Shown here piece after piece: positions 1-10,050 of a DNA stretch of 64,000 nucleotides (positions are counted from its first letter, which is position 1; each line of letters starts with the position of its first letter). The notes below the pieces were generated by a model. It did not search any database and had not been told where the DNA came from. It saw only the letters and a program-made list of their open reading frames with translations. The stretch spans positions 41,076 through 105,075 of the forward strand of contig DZDJ01000007.1 of the NCBI GenBank assembly GCA_022736715.1. Reading direction: 5' to 3'. Made by a program: the position numbers and the translations under genes. Source of the DNA: Edaphobacter aggregans. Its GTDB lineage: Bacteria > Acidobacteriota > Terriglobia > Terriglobales > Acidobacteriaceae.

Positions 1-2
1 TC

Positions 3-557
3 ACACAGCGCAACGGCTATTCCCCCTCCTACGAGGAGATTGCGCGCGGACTCAACCTCAGTTCGCTGGCAACGGTGCATAAGCACATCACCAACCTGCA
101 GAACAAAGGGATGCTACAGCGGGCACATAACCGCAGCCGCTCCATTGACGTGCTCCCGGCAAAGGCCCGCGCCAAAGGCGGCGATCGGTTGCCCCTGATG
201 GGCAGAATCGCGGCCGGGCAGCCAGTGGAGGCCATCGAAAATGCAGAGAGCATCTCCCTGGGAGACATCATCGGCAGCCGTGAGGCTTTTGCTTTGGAGG
301 TGCGCGGCGATTCCATGCGCGATGAGCACATTGTCAATGGCGATTACGTGCTCGTGGAGCGCACCCGCACAGCCCATGAAGGCGAGATTGTGGTTGCGCT
401 GGTCGATGGGATGGATGCAACCCTGAAGCGCTTCTATCGCGAGGGAGACATGATCCGCCTGCAACCCTCCAACGCGGAAATGGCTCCAATTTATGCTGCG
501 GCAGCCAGCGTCACCATCCAGGGAAGAGTGCTCGGCGTCCTGCGTAAGTACTCCTGA
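3..557 (+). CDS. lexA: LexA repressor / S24 peptidase (5' end truncated by window)
   Basis: Open frame from the window edge: TQRNGYSPSYEEIARGLNLSSLATVHKHI (wHTH) followed by S24 motifs GDSMRDEHIVNGDYVLV and GEIVVALVDGMDATLKRFYR. Confidence 0.93.
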   Translation, partial: TQRNGYSPSYEEIARGLNLSSLATVHKHITNLQNKGMLQRAHNRSRSIDVLPAKARAKGGDRLPLMGRIAAGQPVEAIENAESISLGDIIGSREAFALEVRGDSMRDEHIVNGDYVLVERTRTAHEGEIVVALVDGMDATLKRFYREGDMIRLQPSNAEMAPIYAAAASVTIQGRVLGVLRKYS

Positions 558-577
558 TGGCCGTTGCAACAGGAAAA

Positions 578-613
578 GGCCCGCAGCAGTCTCCGTTGAG
601 ATGCTATCGGGCC
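578..613. terminator. Hairpin between convergent lexA and trxA, likely bidirectional
   Basis: GGCCCG...AGCAgTCTC-CGTT-GAGATGCT...CGGGCC stem; T-run on the minus-strand side (CCTTTTCC). Confidence 0.55.
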
Positions 614-674
614 CTTCCAAAAAAATATCAAATAGACGCTTCTGCCGTACCACTGAAGTACTGCAGAGCAGCGT

Positions 675-1007
675 TTAGCCAATCACCTTGACCAGGCTCT
701 TTTCAATCGTGTCCTTGGGCACATAACCCACAATCTGCTCGGCCACTTTGCCGCCCTTGAAGATAAGCAGTGCCGGAATGCCGCGGATACCATAGCGCAT
801 TGGCGTAGCGTTGTTGCTGTCCACGTCCATCTTCATCACTTTCAGCTTCCCGGTGTACTGGTTCGCCACCTCGTCCACCACTGGCGCCAGTGCGCGGCAG
901 GGTCCGCACCAAGCTGCCCAAAAGTCCACCAGCACGGGCTGCTCGGACTGCAATACTTCCTTCTCAAATGTTGCATCGTTCACTTCCAAAACTGCGCTGC
1001 CTGCCAT
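675..1007 (-). CDS. trxA: Thioredoxin
   Basis: MAGSAVLEVNDATFEKEV...VDFWAAWCGPCRALAP...GIRGIPALLIFKGG; WCGPC active site; start trimmed from ORF 675..1358. Confidence 0.96.
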   Translation of the reverse strand: MAGSAVLEVNDATFEKEVLQSEQPVLVDFWAAWCGPCRALAPVVDEVANQYTGKLKVMKMDVDSNNATPMRYGIRGIPALLIFKGGKVAEQIVGYVPKDTIEKSLVKVIG

Positions 1008-1220
1008 TTCTCCTCCTGAGATTTCTTCTGCTGCTGCACGATCTTTAGTGTAGCAGCGAGCACACTTTATAGATGTAACCACGTCAACATTTGATTCATT
1101 CCGGGAGCAGTGCTGCCCCTCTTTCCGCAAGGAAAAGCAAAAAAGACCAGCCTCAAAATCCATAAGGCAATTGCCAACATGCTGAGAGTGACGGGAAAAA
1201 TGTATCAGGGACGGGAAAAG

Positions 1221-1250
1221 CGCCCGGATCTCTTGAGAGATCAACGGGCG
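1221..1250 (-). terminator. Strong stem-loop downstream of thrCB, upstream of trxA
   Basis: CGCCCG-GATCTC-TTGA-GAGATC-AA-CGGGCG; minus strand continues into GCTTTTCCC. Confidence 0.5.
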
Positions 1251-1531
1251 CCAGAGCAGCCCTCCCCCAGAACTGCCCACAGTCTGCAAAATATGGGGAA
1301 AAAGCCGCTCTGTAAAGAAAACTTCAGTAATATCGCAGTAATCAAAAATTTTACCCAAAAGTACATGCCGGATTATCTTGTAAGTTATTGATTCTATTTA
1401 CGCACAGGCCTTGCAAAAAATCCAGCTTCTACATTTTCATCGGCCATTAGTAACCGGAGAAATTCAGTGTTTACTAAAAGATAAAGGCGACCATTTCCGG
1501 CCGTCTTTTGCAAATCCGAATAAACATGAAA

Positions 1532-2464
1532 TCAGCGTAGACTGGCCGGGAACTCCGCAGCCCAGTCCACTCGCTGCGGCTCTATGGCGCAAACCACCGT
1601 TTCCACGGTGCCCAGCCCTGTTGTCCGCTCTGCAATCTGTTGTTGCACCGCTTCCACAGAAGCCTCTTCGTCCAGCACCAGCAGAACAGCCGGGCCGGCC
1701 CCGCTCAACGCCACCCCCAGCACATCGGCCTGCCCGGCCAGCGGCAACAACCGCGGCAACAGCGTACAAACCTCCTGCCGATAGGGCTGGTGCATGCGGT
1801 CCTGCATGGCCACGCGCAGCAGCGAGCCATCGCCCTGCGCAAAGGCCGCCGTCAGCAGAGCAACGCGCTGCACGTTGGCGATGGTGTCTTCCTTGGAATA
1901 GCTTTCCGGCAGCAGCGCACGCGCCTTCCTGGTTGCCAGCGGAATATCCGGCAGCGCCAGCAACAATTTCCACGCTGGCTTTGGTTTCAGGCTGGCGGCA
2001 TAGACCTTACCATTCTCGACGGCCGCCACTACCATGCCGCCCAGCCAGCAGGCGGCCGCATTGTCGGGATGCCCTTCGCGTTCGCAGGCCTCTTCCAGCA
2101 CCTGCTCACGTGACCAGCCCAGTCGTCCAAAATATGCGGCCAGGGCAACCCCAGCCAGAATTACCGCAGCCGAAGAGCCGCACCCCATACCTAGGGGAAT
2201 GCCATTGTTGACCACCAGTTGCAGCGGTGTAACTGGCCTTCCCTGCTTGCGCAGCACATCGGTGTAAGTCTCGATCAACAGATTGCCTTCCACCGCGCCG
2301 CAAACATCGGCATTGCGGCCCGAAGCCTCCACCTGGAAGATCTCTGCCGCACACGCATCCACTTCCAGATAAAACGTCATGGCGAGGGCCGCAGCATCAA
2401 AACCCGGCCCCAGGTTGGCAGAGGTTGCCGGCAGCTTTAAACAAATTGGCGATGGCGTGCTCAT
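1532..2464 (-). CDS. thrB: Homoserine kinase (GHMP kinase)
   Basis: LPATSANLGPGFDAAALAM and GIPLGMGCGSSAAVILAG GHMP motifs; overlaps thrC by 4 nt. Confidence 0.95.
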   Translation of the reverse strand: MSTPSPICLKLPATSANLGPGFDAAALAMTFYLEVDACAAEIFQVEASGRNADVCGAVEGNLLIETYTDVLRKQGRPVTPLQLVVNNGIPLGMGCGSSAAVILAGVALAAYFGRLGWSREQVLEEACEREGHPDNAAACWLGGMVVAAVENGKVYAASLKPKPAWKLLLALPDIPLATRKARALLPESYSKEDTIANVQRVALLTAAFAQGDGSLLRVAMQDRMHQPYRQEVCTLLPRLLPLAGQADVLGVALSGAGPAVLLVLDEEASVEAVQQQIAERTTGLGTVETVVCAIEPQRVDWAAEFPASLR

Positions 2465-3861
2465 GCCGATTGCCCCTCGCTCCGCATCTGTGCCTCCAGC
2501 GTGCGTAGCACCGCATCCACATCTGCCTCCAGCACCAGCGGCGGCTTGCGCAAAGCATCGTGCTGGCGCTGCTCCGTCTCACTGCCCAGCGCCGTTTCTT
2601 CCGGCTGCAACAGGGTGCCGCGGTGGTATTGGATGGTGTAGTCCGAGTCCTTCAGCGTGTGCCCGGTCAGCAGCAGAACCACGCGTTCTTCGCGTGCCAC
2701 CTTCCCCTGTGCCACCAGCTTTTTCAGCCCGGCCAGGGTGACCGCCGAAGCCGGTTCACAGCCAATGCCTTCCGCGCCGATCTGCGCCTTGGCCAGAGCA
2801 ATTTCCTGCTCATTCACCTGCTCGCAGCTACCGCCCGTGGCCTCAATCACGCGCACAACCTTCTTCCACGAAGCCGGATTGCCGATGCGGATGGCCGAGG
2901 CCCGCGTCTCCGCAACCACCGGCGACAACTCGCGCCCTCCGCTGGTCTGGAAGCTGCGATACAGCGGATTGGCGCCCTCGGCCTGAATCACGCTGATCTT
3001 CGGCATGTGGTTGATCAGGCCGAGATGCAGCATTTCGGCAAACCCCTTGCCCAGCGCCGAACCGTTCGCCAGATTCCCGCCGGGCACAACCACGTGATCC
3101 GGTGCCTGCCAGTCCAACTGCTCCGTCATCTCAATCGCAGCAGTCTTTTGCCCTTCCAGCCGGTACGGATTCACCGAATTCAGCAGATAGACCGGGAAGC
3201 GCTTTACCAGTTCCCCCAGCACACGCACGCAGCCGTCGAAGTCCGTCTTCAACTGCACGGTCATCGCGCCATAATCCATGGACTGCGAGAGCTTGCCCCA
3301 GGCGATTTTGCCTTCCGGAATAAAAACAATGCTGCGCAGGCATGCCCGTGCCGCATAGGCCGCCATGGCTGCGGAGGTGTTCCCGGTGGAAGCACAGGCA
3401 ACCCACTGGAAGCCGCGCTCCGCCGCAACGGACAACGCCGCCGTCATACCAGTGTCTTTGAACGAGCCCGTTGGGTTCATGCCCTGGTGTTTGGCCAGCA
3501 AGGAGTCCAGCCCCAGTGCCGCGGCGCAACGCGTCAGCTCATAGAGCGGCGTATTGCCCTCGCGCAGGGTCACAGCCTTATTCAGGTCCGCCAGAATGGG
3601 AAACAGGTCGCGGTAGCGCCAGACGCCGCTCTGGTCAATCGGCTGCAAAGACTCGCGCCGTTCCTTCCAAAGCCAGCGTAAAGCGCTGGGATTAGGAAGG
3701 TTACGCTTTCCCTCGTCGCCTGCTACGGTACTGCTCCAGCCCGGATACTCCACTTCATACAGCTCATGGCACTGCGGGCAACGGAAGTCGCTGCCCGCCT
3801 CTTCTCCGGAAATAACGGCACTGCACCCGGTGCAGCGTAACTGATGTGTCTTGCTATTCAT
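2461..3861 (-). CDS. thrC: Threonine synthase
   Basis: N-terminal CTGC/CPQC zinc-ribbon-like segment, then PLP-fold HQGMNPTGSFKDTGMTAALS and VACASTGNTSAAMAAYAA. Confidence 0.95.
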   Translation of the reverse strand: MNSKTHQLRCTGCSAVISGEEAGSDFRCPQCHELYEVEYPGWSSTVAGDEGKRNLPNPSALRWLWKERRESLQPIDQSGVWRYRDLFPILADLNKAVTLREGNTPLYELTRCAAALGLDSLLAKHQGMNPTGSFKDTGMTAALSVAAERGFQWVACASTGNTSAAMAAYAARACLRSIVFIPEGKIAWGKLSQSMDYGAMTVQLKTDFDGCVRVLGELVKRFPVYLLNSVNPYRLEGQKTAAIEMTEQLDWQAPDHVVVPGGNLANGSALGKGFAEMLHLGLINHMPKISVIQAEGANPLYRSFQTSGGRELSPVVAETRASAIRIGNPASWKKVVRVIEATGGSCEQVNEQEIALAKAQIGAEGIGCEPASAVTLAGLKKLVAQGKVAREERVVLLLTGHTLKDSDYTIQYHRGTLLQPEETALGSETEQRQHDALRKPPLVLEADVDAVLRTLEAQMRSEGQSA

Positions 3862-4032
3862 GGATATTATGTCTGCGGTTCTTCGGACACCTTCAGGTTA
3901 GCAGCAAAGGGCACCATCCCGCAGCTTTCTGGCCCTCTCGAAGAAAGGACGTGCGGGTGGACAAAATCCGGCGCACATGCACGCATAGAGGGAAATCAGC
4001 CTGTTTTCGTGTATATTTTCCATCACATACCG

Positions 4033-4038
4033 TATAAT
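4033..4038 (+). promoter_or_regulatory. Candidate -10 box (TATAAT) of the Mop-domain regulator
   Basis: Perfect TATAAT ending 7 nt before the ATG at 4046. Confidence 0.4.
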
Positions 4039-4045
4039 TTCGTCT

Positions 4046-4447
4046 ATGACTGCGATGTTGACCCCCAGAGAAGCTGCGCTTCGGCTCGGCATTGCGTATC
4101 CCACGATCAAGCAGTGGCTCTATAGCGGAAAGTTGAAGGCCGCCAAAACACCGGGAGGCCACTACCGGATTCCGGAAGCCGAGCTGGACGCCTTTCTCCA
4201 CAAGGCCAAAACTCCGGCCACCCCACGCCGCAAGGCCCAGCAGACCATCAGCGGACGCAACCAACTGGTGGGCCGCGTGGTGGAAATCAAGCTGGATGGC
4301 CTGCTGGCCCAGGTGAAGCTCTCCATCGGCGGCCAGATCATTACCTCCATCATTACGTCGGAGGCGGTGCAGGCCATGAACCTGAAGGTGGGAGAAACAG
4401 CAGCTGCTCTGATCAAATCCACTGAGGTGATGGTGCTCCGTGTGTGA
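4046..4447 (+). CDS. Helix-turn-helix/excisionase-type DNA-binding protein with C-terminal Mop (TOBE) molybdate-binding domain
   Basis: LTPREAALRLGIAYPTIKQWLYSGKLKAAKTPGGHYRI (MerR-type HTH) + SGRNQLVGRVVEIKLDGLLAQVKLSIGG (Mop); directly upstream of modABC. Confidence 0.9.
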   Translation: MTAMLTPREAALRLGIAYPTIKQWLYSGKLKAAKTPGGHYRIPEAELDAFLHKAKTPATPRRKAQQTISGRNQLVGRVVEIKLDGLLAQVKLSIGGQIITSIITSEAVQAMNLKVGETAAALIKSTEVMVLRV

Positions 4448-5231
4448 AAATTTTTCTGTTCAATGCCGTCTTCGTCTGCTCTTGTCCTTACTGTTGATTC
4501 TGCTGGTGACCAGCCATGCGCTGGCGCAGCAAAAGAAAACAATCCGCGTTGCCGCAGCCGCGGACCTGATGCCGTTGCTGCCGGGCATTGCCCAGCAATA
4601 TGAGAAGGCCACGGGGACGCATGTGGAAATTTCCTTTGCCTCATCCGCAACCCTGGCCACGCAGATACTGAACGGTGCGCCGATGGACCTGTTTCTGGCG
4701 GCAGATTATGACTTTCCGCAGAAAATAGTCGCAGCCAGGCTGGCCGACACACCTCGTCCGATTCCCTATGCGCGGGGCGCGCTGGTGCTGTGGGCGCGCA
4801 AGGACTCTCCCGTGCAGCCGATTTCGCTGGCTACGCTGAAAAACCCCAGACTGCAACGGCTGGCGGTGGCGAATCCGAACCATGCGCCGTATGGCCGCGC
4901 GGCAATTGCGGCGCTTACCTCGATGAAACTAATCGATGCACTGCGGCCGCGCTTTGTGGTAGCGGAAAACATTGCGCAGACGGCACAGTTTGCCGAATCC
5001 GGCAATGCGCAGGCGGGGCTCCTCTCGCTGACGGCGGCCAGCACGGAGCATTTTCGCAAGCTGGGCACGTATGTGTTCATTCCCAGCCAAAGCTATCCGC
5101 CGCTGCGGCAATACGCAGTGGTGCTGCTGCACACTGCCAACCGCAAGGCTGCGCACGCCTTCCTGAGCTTTCTGCTGTCTGGCAAGGTGCAGCAGCAACT
5201 GGCCAAACAGGGACTGCTGCCAGCGCAGTAG
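4440..5231 (+). CDS. modA: Molybdate ABC transporter substrate-binding protein
   Basis: Signal peptide; VAAAADLMPLLPGIAQQYEKATGTHVEISFASSATLATQILNGAPMDLFLAAD. Confidence 0.94.
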   Translation: MCENFSVQCRLRLLLSLLLILLVTSHALAQQKKTIRVAAAADLMPLLPGIAQQYEKATGTHVEISFASSATLATQILNGAPMDLFLAADYDFPQKIVAARLADTPRPIPYARGALVLWARKDSPVQPISLATLKNPRLQRLAVANPNHAPYGRAAIAALTSMKLIDALRPRFVVAENIAQTAQFAESGNAQAGLLSLTAASTEHFRKLGTYVFIPSQSYPPLRQYAVVLLHTANRKAAHAFLSFLLSGKVQQQLAKQGLLPAQ

Positions 5232-5262
5232 CGGCACTGCTGGCTTCCTGGATTGTTTACGA

Positions 5263-5940
5263 ATGGATACGCAGGCTCTGCTGCTCACAATCCGGCTGGC
5301 AATCACCACCACGCTTGTCCTGCTGGTGATTGCGCTGCCGCTGGCCAGTTGGATTGCCTTCAGCCGTGCGCGCTGGAAGGCGCTGGTAGAGGCCACGGTG
5401 GCGCTGCCGCTGGTGCTGCCGCCCACGGTGCTTGGCTTTTATCTGCTCATCGCACTGGGGCCAACCACGGCGCTGGGACGCTGGATTACGCATCTAATTG
5501 GGCATCCGCTGGCGTTTTCCTTCACCGGGCTGGTGGTTGGGTCTGTGCTCTACAGCCTGCCCTTTGCCGTGCAGCCGCTGGTTGCCGGATTCGCGGCAGT
5601 CCCTGCCGAAATCCTGGACGCGGCGGCCATTCTGGGAGCGGGCCCGCTGCGCATCCTGCTGCGAGTGGTGCTGCCGCTGGCGCGCGCCGCTGTGCTGACC
5701 AGCGCGGTGCTCAGCTTCACGCACACGGTGGGGGAATTTGGCGTGGTGTTGATGCTGGGCGGCAATATTCCCGGCGTGACGCGGACACTTTCCATTTCGC
5801 TCTATGACCAGGTGCAGGACTTCCAGTATGGACAGGCGAATCGCACGGCCTTCGCACTGGTGCTGATCTCGTTCCTGTCGCTGGTGGCCATCTATGCGCG
5901 CCGCCCTGCGGGGAAGGAAGATCGAGGGCGCATTGTCTAA
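5263..5940 (+). CDS. modB: Molybdate ABC transporter permease
   Basis: LVLPPTVLGFYLLIALGP...VLSFTHTVGEFGVVLMLGGNIPG. Confidence 0.95.
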   Translation: MDTQALLLTIRLAITTTLVLLVIALPLASWIAFSRARWKALVEATVALPLVLPPTVLGFYLLIALGPTTALGRWITHLIGHPLAFSFTGLVVGSVLYSLPFAVQPLVAGFAAVPAEILDAAAILGAGPLRILLRVVLPLARAAVLTSAVLSFTHTVGEFGVVLMLGGNIPGVTRTLSISLYDQVQDFQYGQANRTAFALVLISFLSLVAIYARRPAGKEDRGRIV

Positions 5941-6703
5941 GCCGACCCACCTGAGTGTATCGCTGCAACACCGTGTTGGCACGGTGGCAATGGCGCTGAC
6001 CTTTGACCTGTCTCAACCCTGGAGTGTGCTTTTTGGCCCGTCCGGTGCAGGTAAAACGACGATTCTCCGCGCCATTGCCGGGCTGGTTCGTCCGCAGCAG
6101 GGACGCATTGCGCTGCGGCAGCGAACCGAAGAAATCCTGCTTACGGACACAAATTCTGGCGTCTTTCTGCCGCCGTGGACACGCGGGATCGGGCTGGTAT
6201 CGCAGCGGCCTGCGCTGTTTCCGCATCTTTGCGTCGCGCAGAACGTGGCTTTTGGGCTGCGCGGCAGATCGGCTGGAAGTGCCACAACGGATCACGTTGC
6301 CCAGAATCACATTCCCCAGGATCGCGTTGCCCAGATGCTGCAGCTCTTTCAGGCCAGCCATCTGGCCACGCGCAAGCCAGCGCAGCTCTCCGGCGGCGAA
6401 GCACAACGGGTGGCGCTGGCGCGCGCATTGGCGCCGGAGCCCCGGCTGCTGCTGCTGGACGAGCCTTTTACCGGCCTCGATATTGCTCTCAAAGAGGCGC
6501 TGATTGAAGACCTGCGCAACTGGCTGGCGCACACCCAAACGCCGGTGCTGATGGTGACCCATAACCTGAGCGAGGTTTTTCTGGCAGGCGCAGAGGTGCT
6601 GGTGCTGGAAGACGGCAAAATGCAGGCACAGGGAGAAGCAGCCACGGTGCTGGCAGCGCAGCGGGCCCTGCTGCTCCAGCAACTCGGCAGCGCGCAGCGT
6701 TAA
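5933..6703 (+). CDS. modC: Molybdate ABC transporter ATP-binding protein (TTG start proposed)
   Basis: Walker A GPSGAGKTT; LSGGEAQRVALARAL; LLLLDEPFTGLD; overlaps modB end. Confidence 0.93.
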   Translation: MSKPTHLSVSLQHRVGTVAMALTFDLSQPWSVLFGPSGAGKTTILRAIAGLVRPQQGRIALRQRTEEILLTDTNSGVFLPPWTRGIGLVSQRPALFPHLCVAQNVAFGLRGRSAGSATTDHVAQNHIPQDRVAQMLQLFQASHLATRKPAQLSGGEAQRVALARALAPEPRLLLLDEPFTGLDIALKEALIEDLRNWLAHTQTPVLMVTHNLSEVFLAGAEVLVLEDGKMQAQGEAATVLAAQRALLLQQLGSAQR

Positions 6704-6780
6704 ACAAATGCAAAGAGAGTGTAAGACGGGGCCAGGGCCTTGAGCCGACGCGACCAACAGGCAGCGGAGGCTACCGCGCG

Positions 6781-6909
6781 TCAGAGCACCGGGATGCCCA
6801 TTCTCCGCCCCGGCTCTTTAGTTTTCATCACGTTGACGCCGCAGCAACCCAAGGTTACCGCGCCGGCAACCGCGAACCATCCATTTTCCCTTAGCCGCTT
6901 TGTTTTCAC
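6781..6909 (-). CDS. Putative 42-aa small membrane protein downstream of czcA (GTG start)
   Basis: Read by hand: MKTKRLRENGWFAVAGAVTLGCCGVNVMKTKEPGRRMGIPVL*; no clear ribosome-binding site. Confidence 0.25.
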   Translation of the reverse strand: MKTKRLRENGWFAVAGAVTLGCCGVNVMKTKEPGRRMGIPVL

Positions 6910-6957
6910 GTTCTGAAGAACACCAATTTCATCTTTCGATGGCCGATGATCGATAGA

Positions 6958-9900
6958 TCAAGGTTCCGTAGCCAGCACCCTCTGGTCTTCCGGCTGACGG
7001 TCGACCCACTCATAAAGCGTGGGCAGCAAAAACAAGGTCAAAAGCGTGGAACTGATGAGTCCGCCGATGACCACCGTTGCCAATGGCCGTTGGATTTCAG
7101 CACCAATCGATGTTGCAATCGCCATCGGAACAAATCCCAGGCTTGCGACCAGGGCAGTCATCAAGACAGGCCTGAGTCTTCTGCTGGAACCTTGCAGCAC
7201 CGCATCGCGCAAGGACGATCCTCCGTCCCTGAGTTGATTGATGGAACTGACGAGTACGACGCCATTGAGTACGGCAACGCCGAGTAAGGCAATGAATCCC
7301 ACAGACGCGGAGAGGTTCAGATTGATATGAAATATCCACAGAGCCGCGATACCGCCGACGAGTGCGAACGGAATGTTGGTCAGTATGAGCAGGGCAAATT
7401 TAATGGAATGAAATGTCATATACAGCAGGCTGAACACGATGCCGAGCGCCAATGGGACCACCAACAGCAGCCTTCTGGTGGCGCGTTGCTGGTTTTCAAA
7501 CTGCCCGCCATAGGTAAGGCTGTAGCCGGCAGGCAGATTGACGTTGTTCTTCACTTTGCGCTCGACCTCCGCTACGAAGCTGCCCAGGTCGCGGCCTCGT
7601 ACATTCGACATCACGACGATCAGGCGCTGACCATCCTCACGGTAGATCTTCTCCGGGCCACGCACCACTGCAATGTCCGCCACATCTCCGAGCGTCGCCG
7701 TTTCGCCTCCGGGTGCGCGCAATGGAATCCTCCGGATCGACTCCGCATTGGCGCGATACCTGTCCGGCAATCGCAATGCGATCGTGTAACGACGCTGGCC
7801 GTCGACCACTTCGGAAATGGCCGCTCCGGATGCGCCCGCCTCCACGGCCTGCTGGACGTCAGCGACATTCAACCCGTAACGCGCCAGGGCATCTCTGCGT
7901 ATGTTCACAGTCAACTCGGCAACTCCGGAGTTCACTTCAATCTGCGCGTCAGCCGCACCCCTTACCGTGTCCACCTGATGCAGCACCTGCTGCGCGATGG
8001 CGTCGAGCCGCGAAAAGTCCTCACCGAATATCTTGATGGCCAGGTCCGCTTTTACACCAGACACGGTTTCATCCAGCCGCATCGCCATGGGCTGGGTAAA
8101 GTTGTAGCTGATGCCGGGCACCTGCGCCAACTTCCTGTCCACTGCATCAATCAGCTCCTCTTTGGAGTGGAACCTTTTCCATTGCTTCTCGGGCGTGAGC
8201 GAGATGTAGACATCACCCGCATTGATTCCCATGGCCTCGGTCGCAAAATCGGGGCGGCCGATCTTCGTTGTTACATCCTGTATCTCCGGAAATGAACGCA
8301 GGACCTTATCTATCCGCTTGGAAATCTCAACCGATTCCGTCAGCGAAATGCCGGGAAGTTTTCTCGTCTCTATCAGGATGGAACCCTCATCGAGACGAGG
8401 CATAAATTCAGTTCCAATGAAGGCCAGAGAAATGAGTGAAATGCCCATGACCCCGAAGGCCGCAAGGACGACAGGAAGCCGGTGTTGCATGACCCATGAG
8501 AGTCCCCTCGTGTAGTGCCCGCGCAGGCGGTCCATCCAGGAGGCCTTCTGCGTGTTTCCCGTGCGCCTGATCCCTTTGCTGAAGACGAAGGAACTGAGCG
8601 CTGGTATCAGAGTAAGTGCAAGCAGCAAAGATCCCAGCAGTGCAGAGCAGACGGTAATGGCCATGGGGCGGAACATGCGTCCCTCCAGCCCCTGAAGGAA
8701 CAAAATCGGCAGATACACCGCAATGATAATCAGCACGCCGAAAGTCATTGGCCTGGCGACCTCCGAACTTGCCTCTAAGATGGAGCGGGTGGGATCTTCT
8801 TCTCCAGAATGTTCCTGCATTCGATGCACGGAGTTTTCGATCACGACAATCGCGCCATCGACGATCATGCCGAAATCAATGGCGCCCAGACTCATCAGAT
8901 TTGCGCTGATACCGAAGACCTTCATGCCAAGAAAGCAGAAGAGGAGCGACAGAGGGATGATGGAGGCCGCCACCAGCGCCGCTCGAATGTTCCCCAGAAA
9001 AACGAGAAGAACGATACTGACAAGAATAAATCCCTCTAAAAGATTGCGCTCCACCGTATGGAGCGTTCCATCGATGACGATCGACTGGTCGTAGAACGGC
9101 GACAGCCTGACGCCTGCGGGAAGATGGAGGCCGGCCAGCCTCTGCTTTACCTGTTCGATGACCCGCTTGCCATTCTCGCCCTTTAGCATGATGACCATGC
9201 CGGATATGGTTTCTCCATTCCGCAGGACAGCACCCTGACGCGGCGCTGGACCAATATCTATGCTGGCAATGTCACGCAGCAAAACTGGCGCGCCCCGGTT
9301 TGAAAAAACCACAATTTTGCCTATATCATCCACAGTGGAGGCCCTGCCAATGCCCCGCAGCGTGTACTGCTCATATGCGTGCTCAATATAGCCACCGCCA
9401 AAGTTGGCGTTGTTCTCGGCGACTTTCGTCGCCACGTCCTTCAGAGTGAGACCATATTGGATCAAAAGCTCGGGATCGACCTTGATCTGATACTGCTTCG
9501 TTTCTCCTCCCCATGTATTCACGTCGCTGACGCCCGGGACCGTCTTCAATTGCGGTTTGATCACCCACTCCTGTATATCTTTCAGTTGCATGGATGAGAG
9601 GCCGCCACCGCTCAGTGTGTACTGATAGAGTTCGCCGAAGGCCGTCGATGGAGGACTCAGGACCGGTCGTATGCCTGCCGGAAGAGAAGTTGCCGCCTGC
9701 TGTAAACGCTCGTTCACAAGCTGGCGCGCAAAGTAGGTGGGTACGCCATCGTCGAAGATCACTGTGATCATCGACAAGCCAAGTTTTGAAATCGAGCGTA
9801 CCTGCTGTTCTTTCGGCATGCCCATCAATGCCCGCTCGATGGGGTAAGTGACCAGTTGTTCCACCTCAACGGGAGGCATGGAAGGCGCGTCCGTCACAAT

Positions 9901-10044
9901 GACAACCTGGTTGTTTGTCAGGTCGGGGAAGGCATCAACGGGAATGGTGTAGACAACCCAGCCGCCCACCCCGACCAGTACAAGGACGGCAAGCAGAACT
10001 GCCCAGCGATACGTCAGTGAAAACGCGATTACCCTTGCCAGCAT
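6958..10044 (-). CDS. czcA: Heavy-metal efflux RND transporter, CzcA/CusA family
   Basis: 1028 aa; VYTIPVDAFPDLTNNQVVIVTDAP, GAIDFGMIVDGAIVVIENSVHRM, TLFLLPTLYEWVDR. Confidence 0.95.
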   Translation of the reverse strand: MLARVIAFSLTYRWAVLLAVLVLVGVGGWVVYTIPVDAFPDLTNNQVVIVTDAPSMPPVEVEQLVTYPIERALMGMPKEQQVRSISKLGLSMITVIFDDGVPTYFARQLVNERLQQAATSLPAGIRPVLSPPSTAFGELYQYTLSGGGLSSMQLKDIQEWVIKPQLKTVPGVSDVNTWGGETKQYQIKVDPELLIQYGLTLKDVATKVAENNANFGGGYIEHAYEQYTLRGIGRASTVDDIGKIVVFSNRGAPVLLRDIASIDIGPAPRQGAVLRNGETISGMVIMLKGENGKRVIEQVKQRLAGLHLPAGVRLSPFYDQSIVIDGTLHTVERNLLEGFILVSIVLLVFLGNIRAALVAASIIPLSLLFCFLGMKVFGISANLMSLGAIDFGMIVDGAIVVIENSVHRMQEHSGEEDPTRSILEASSEVARPMTFGVLIIIAVYLPILFLQGLEGRMFRPMAITVCSALLGSLLLALTLIPALSSFVFSKGIRRTGNTQKASWMDRLRGHYTRGLSWVMQHRLPVVLAAFGVMGISLISLAFIGTEFMPRLDEGSILIETRKLPGISLTESVEISKRIDKVLRSFPEIQDVTTKIGRPDFATEAMGINAGDVYISLTPEKQWKRFHSKEELIDAVDRKLAQVPGISYNFTQPMAMRLDETVSGVKADLAIKIFGEDFSRLDAIAQQVLHQVDTVRGAADAQIEVNSGVAELTVNIRRDALARYGLNVADVQQAVEAGASGAAISEVVDGQRRYTIALRLPDRYRANAESIRRIPLRAPGGETATLGDVADIAVVRGPEKIYREDGQRLIVVMSNVRGRDLGSFVAEVERKVKNNVNLPAGYSLTYGGQFENQQRATRRLLLVVPLALGIVFSLLYMTFHSIKFALLILTNIPFALVGGIAALWIFHINLNLSASVGFIALLGVAVLNGVVLVSSINQLRDGGSSLRDAVLQGSSRRLRPVLMTALVASLGFVPMAIATSIGAEIQRPLATVVIGGLISSTLLTLFLLPTLYEWVDRQPEDQRVLATEP

Positions 10045-10050
10045 CCTGTA

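Noticed and set aside
1411-2211. 266-aa plus-strand ORF antisense to thrB
   Set aside because: Pro/Ala/Arg-rich low-complexity translation typical of the antisense of a high-GC gene; thrB on the minus strand is clear
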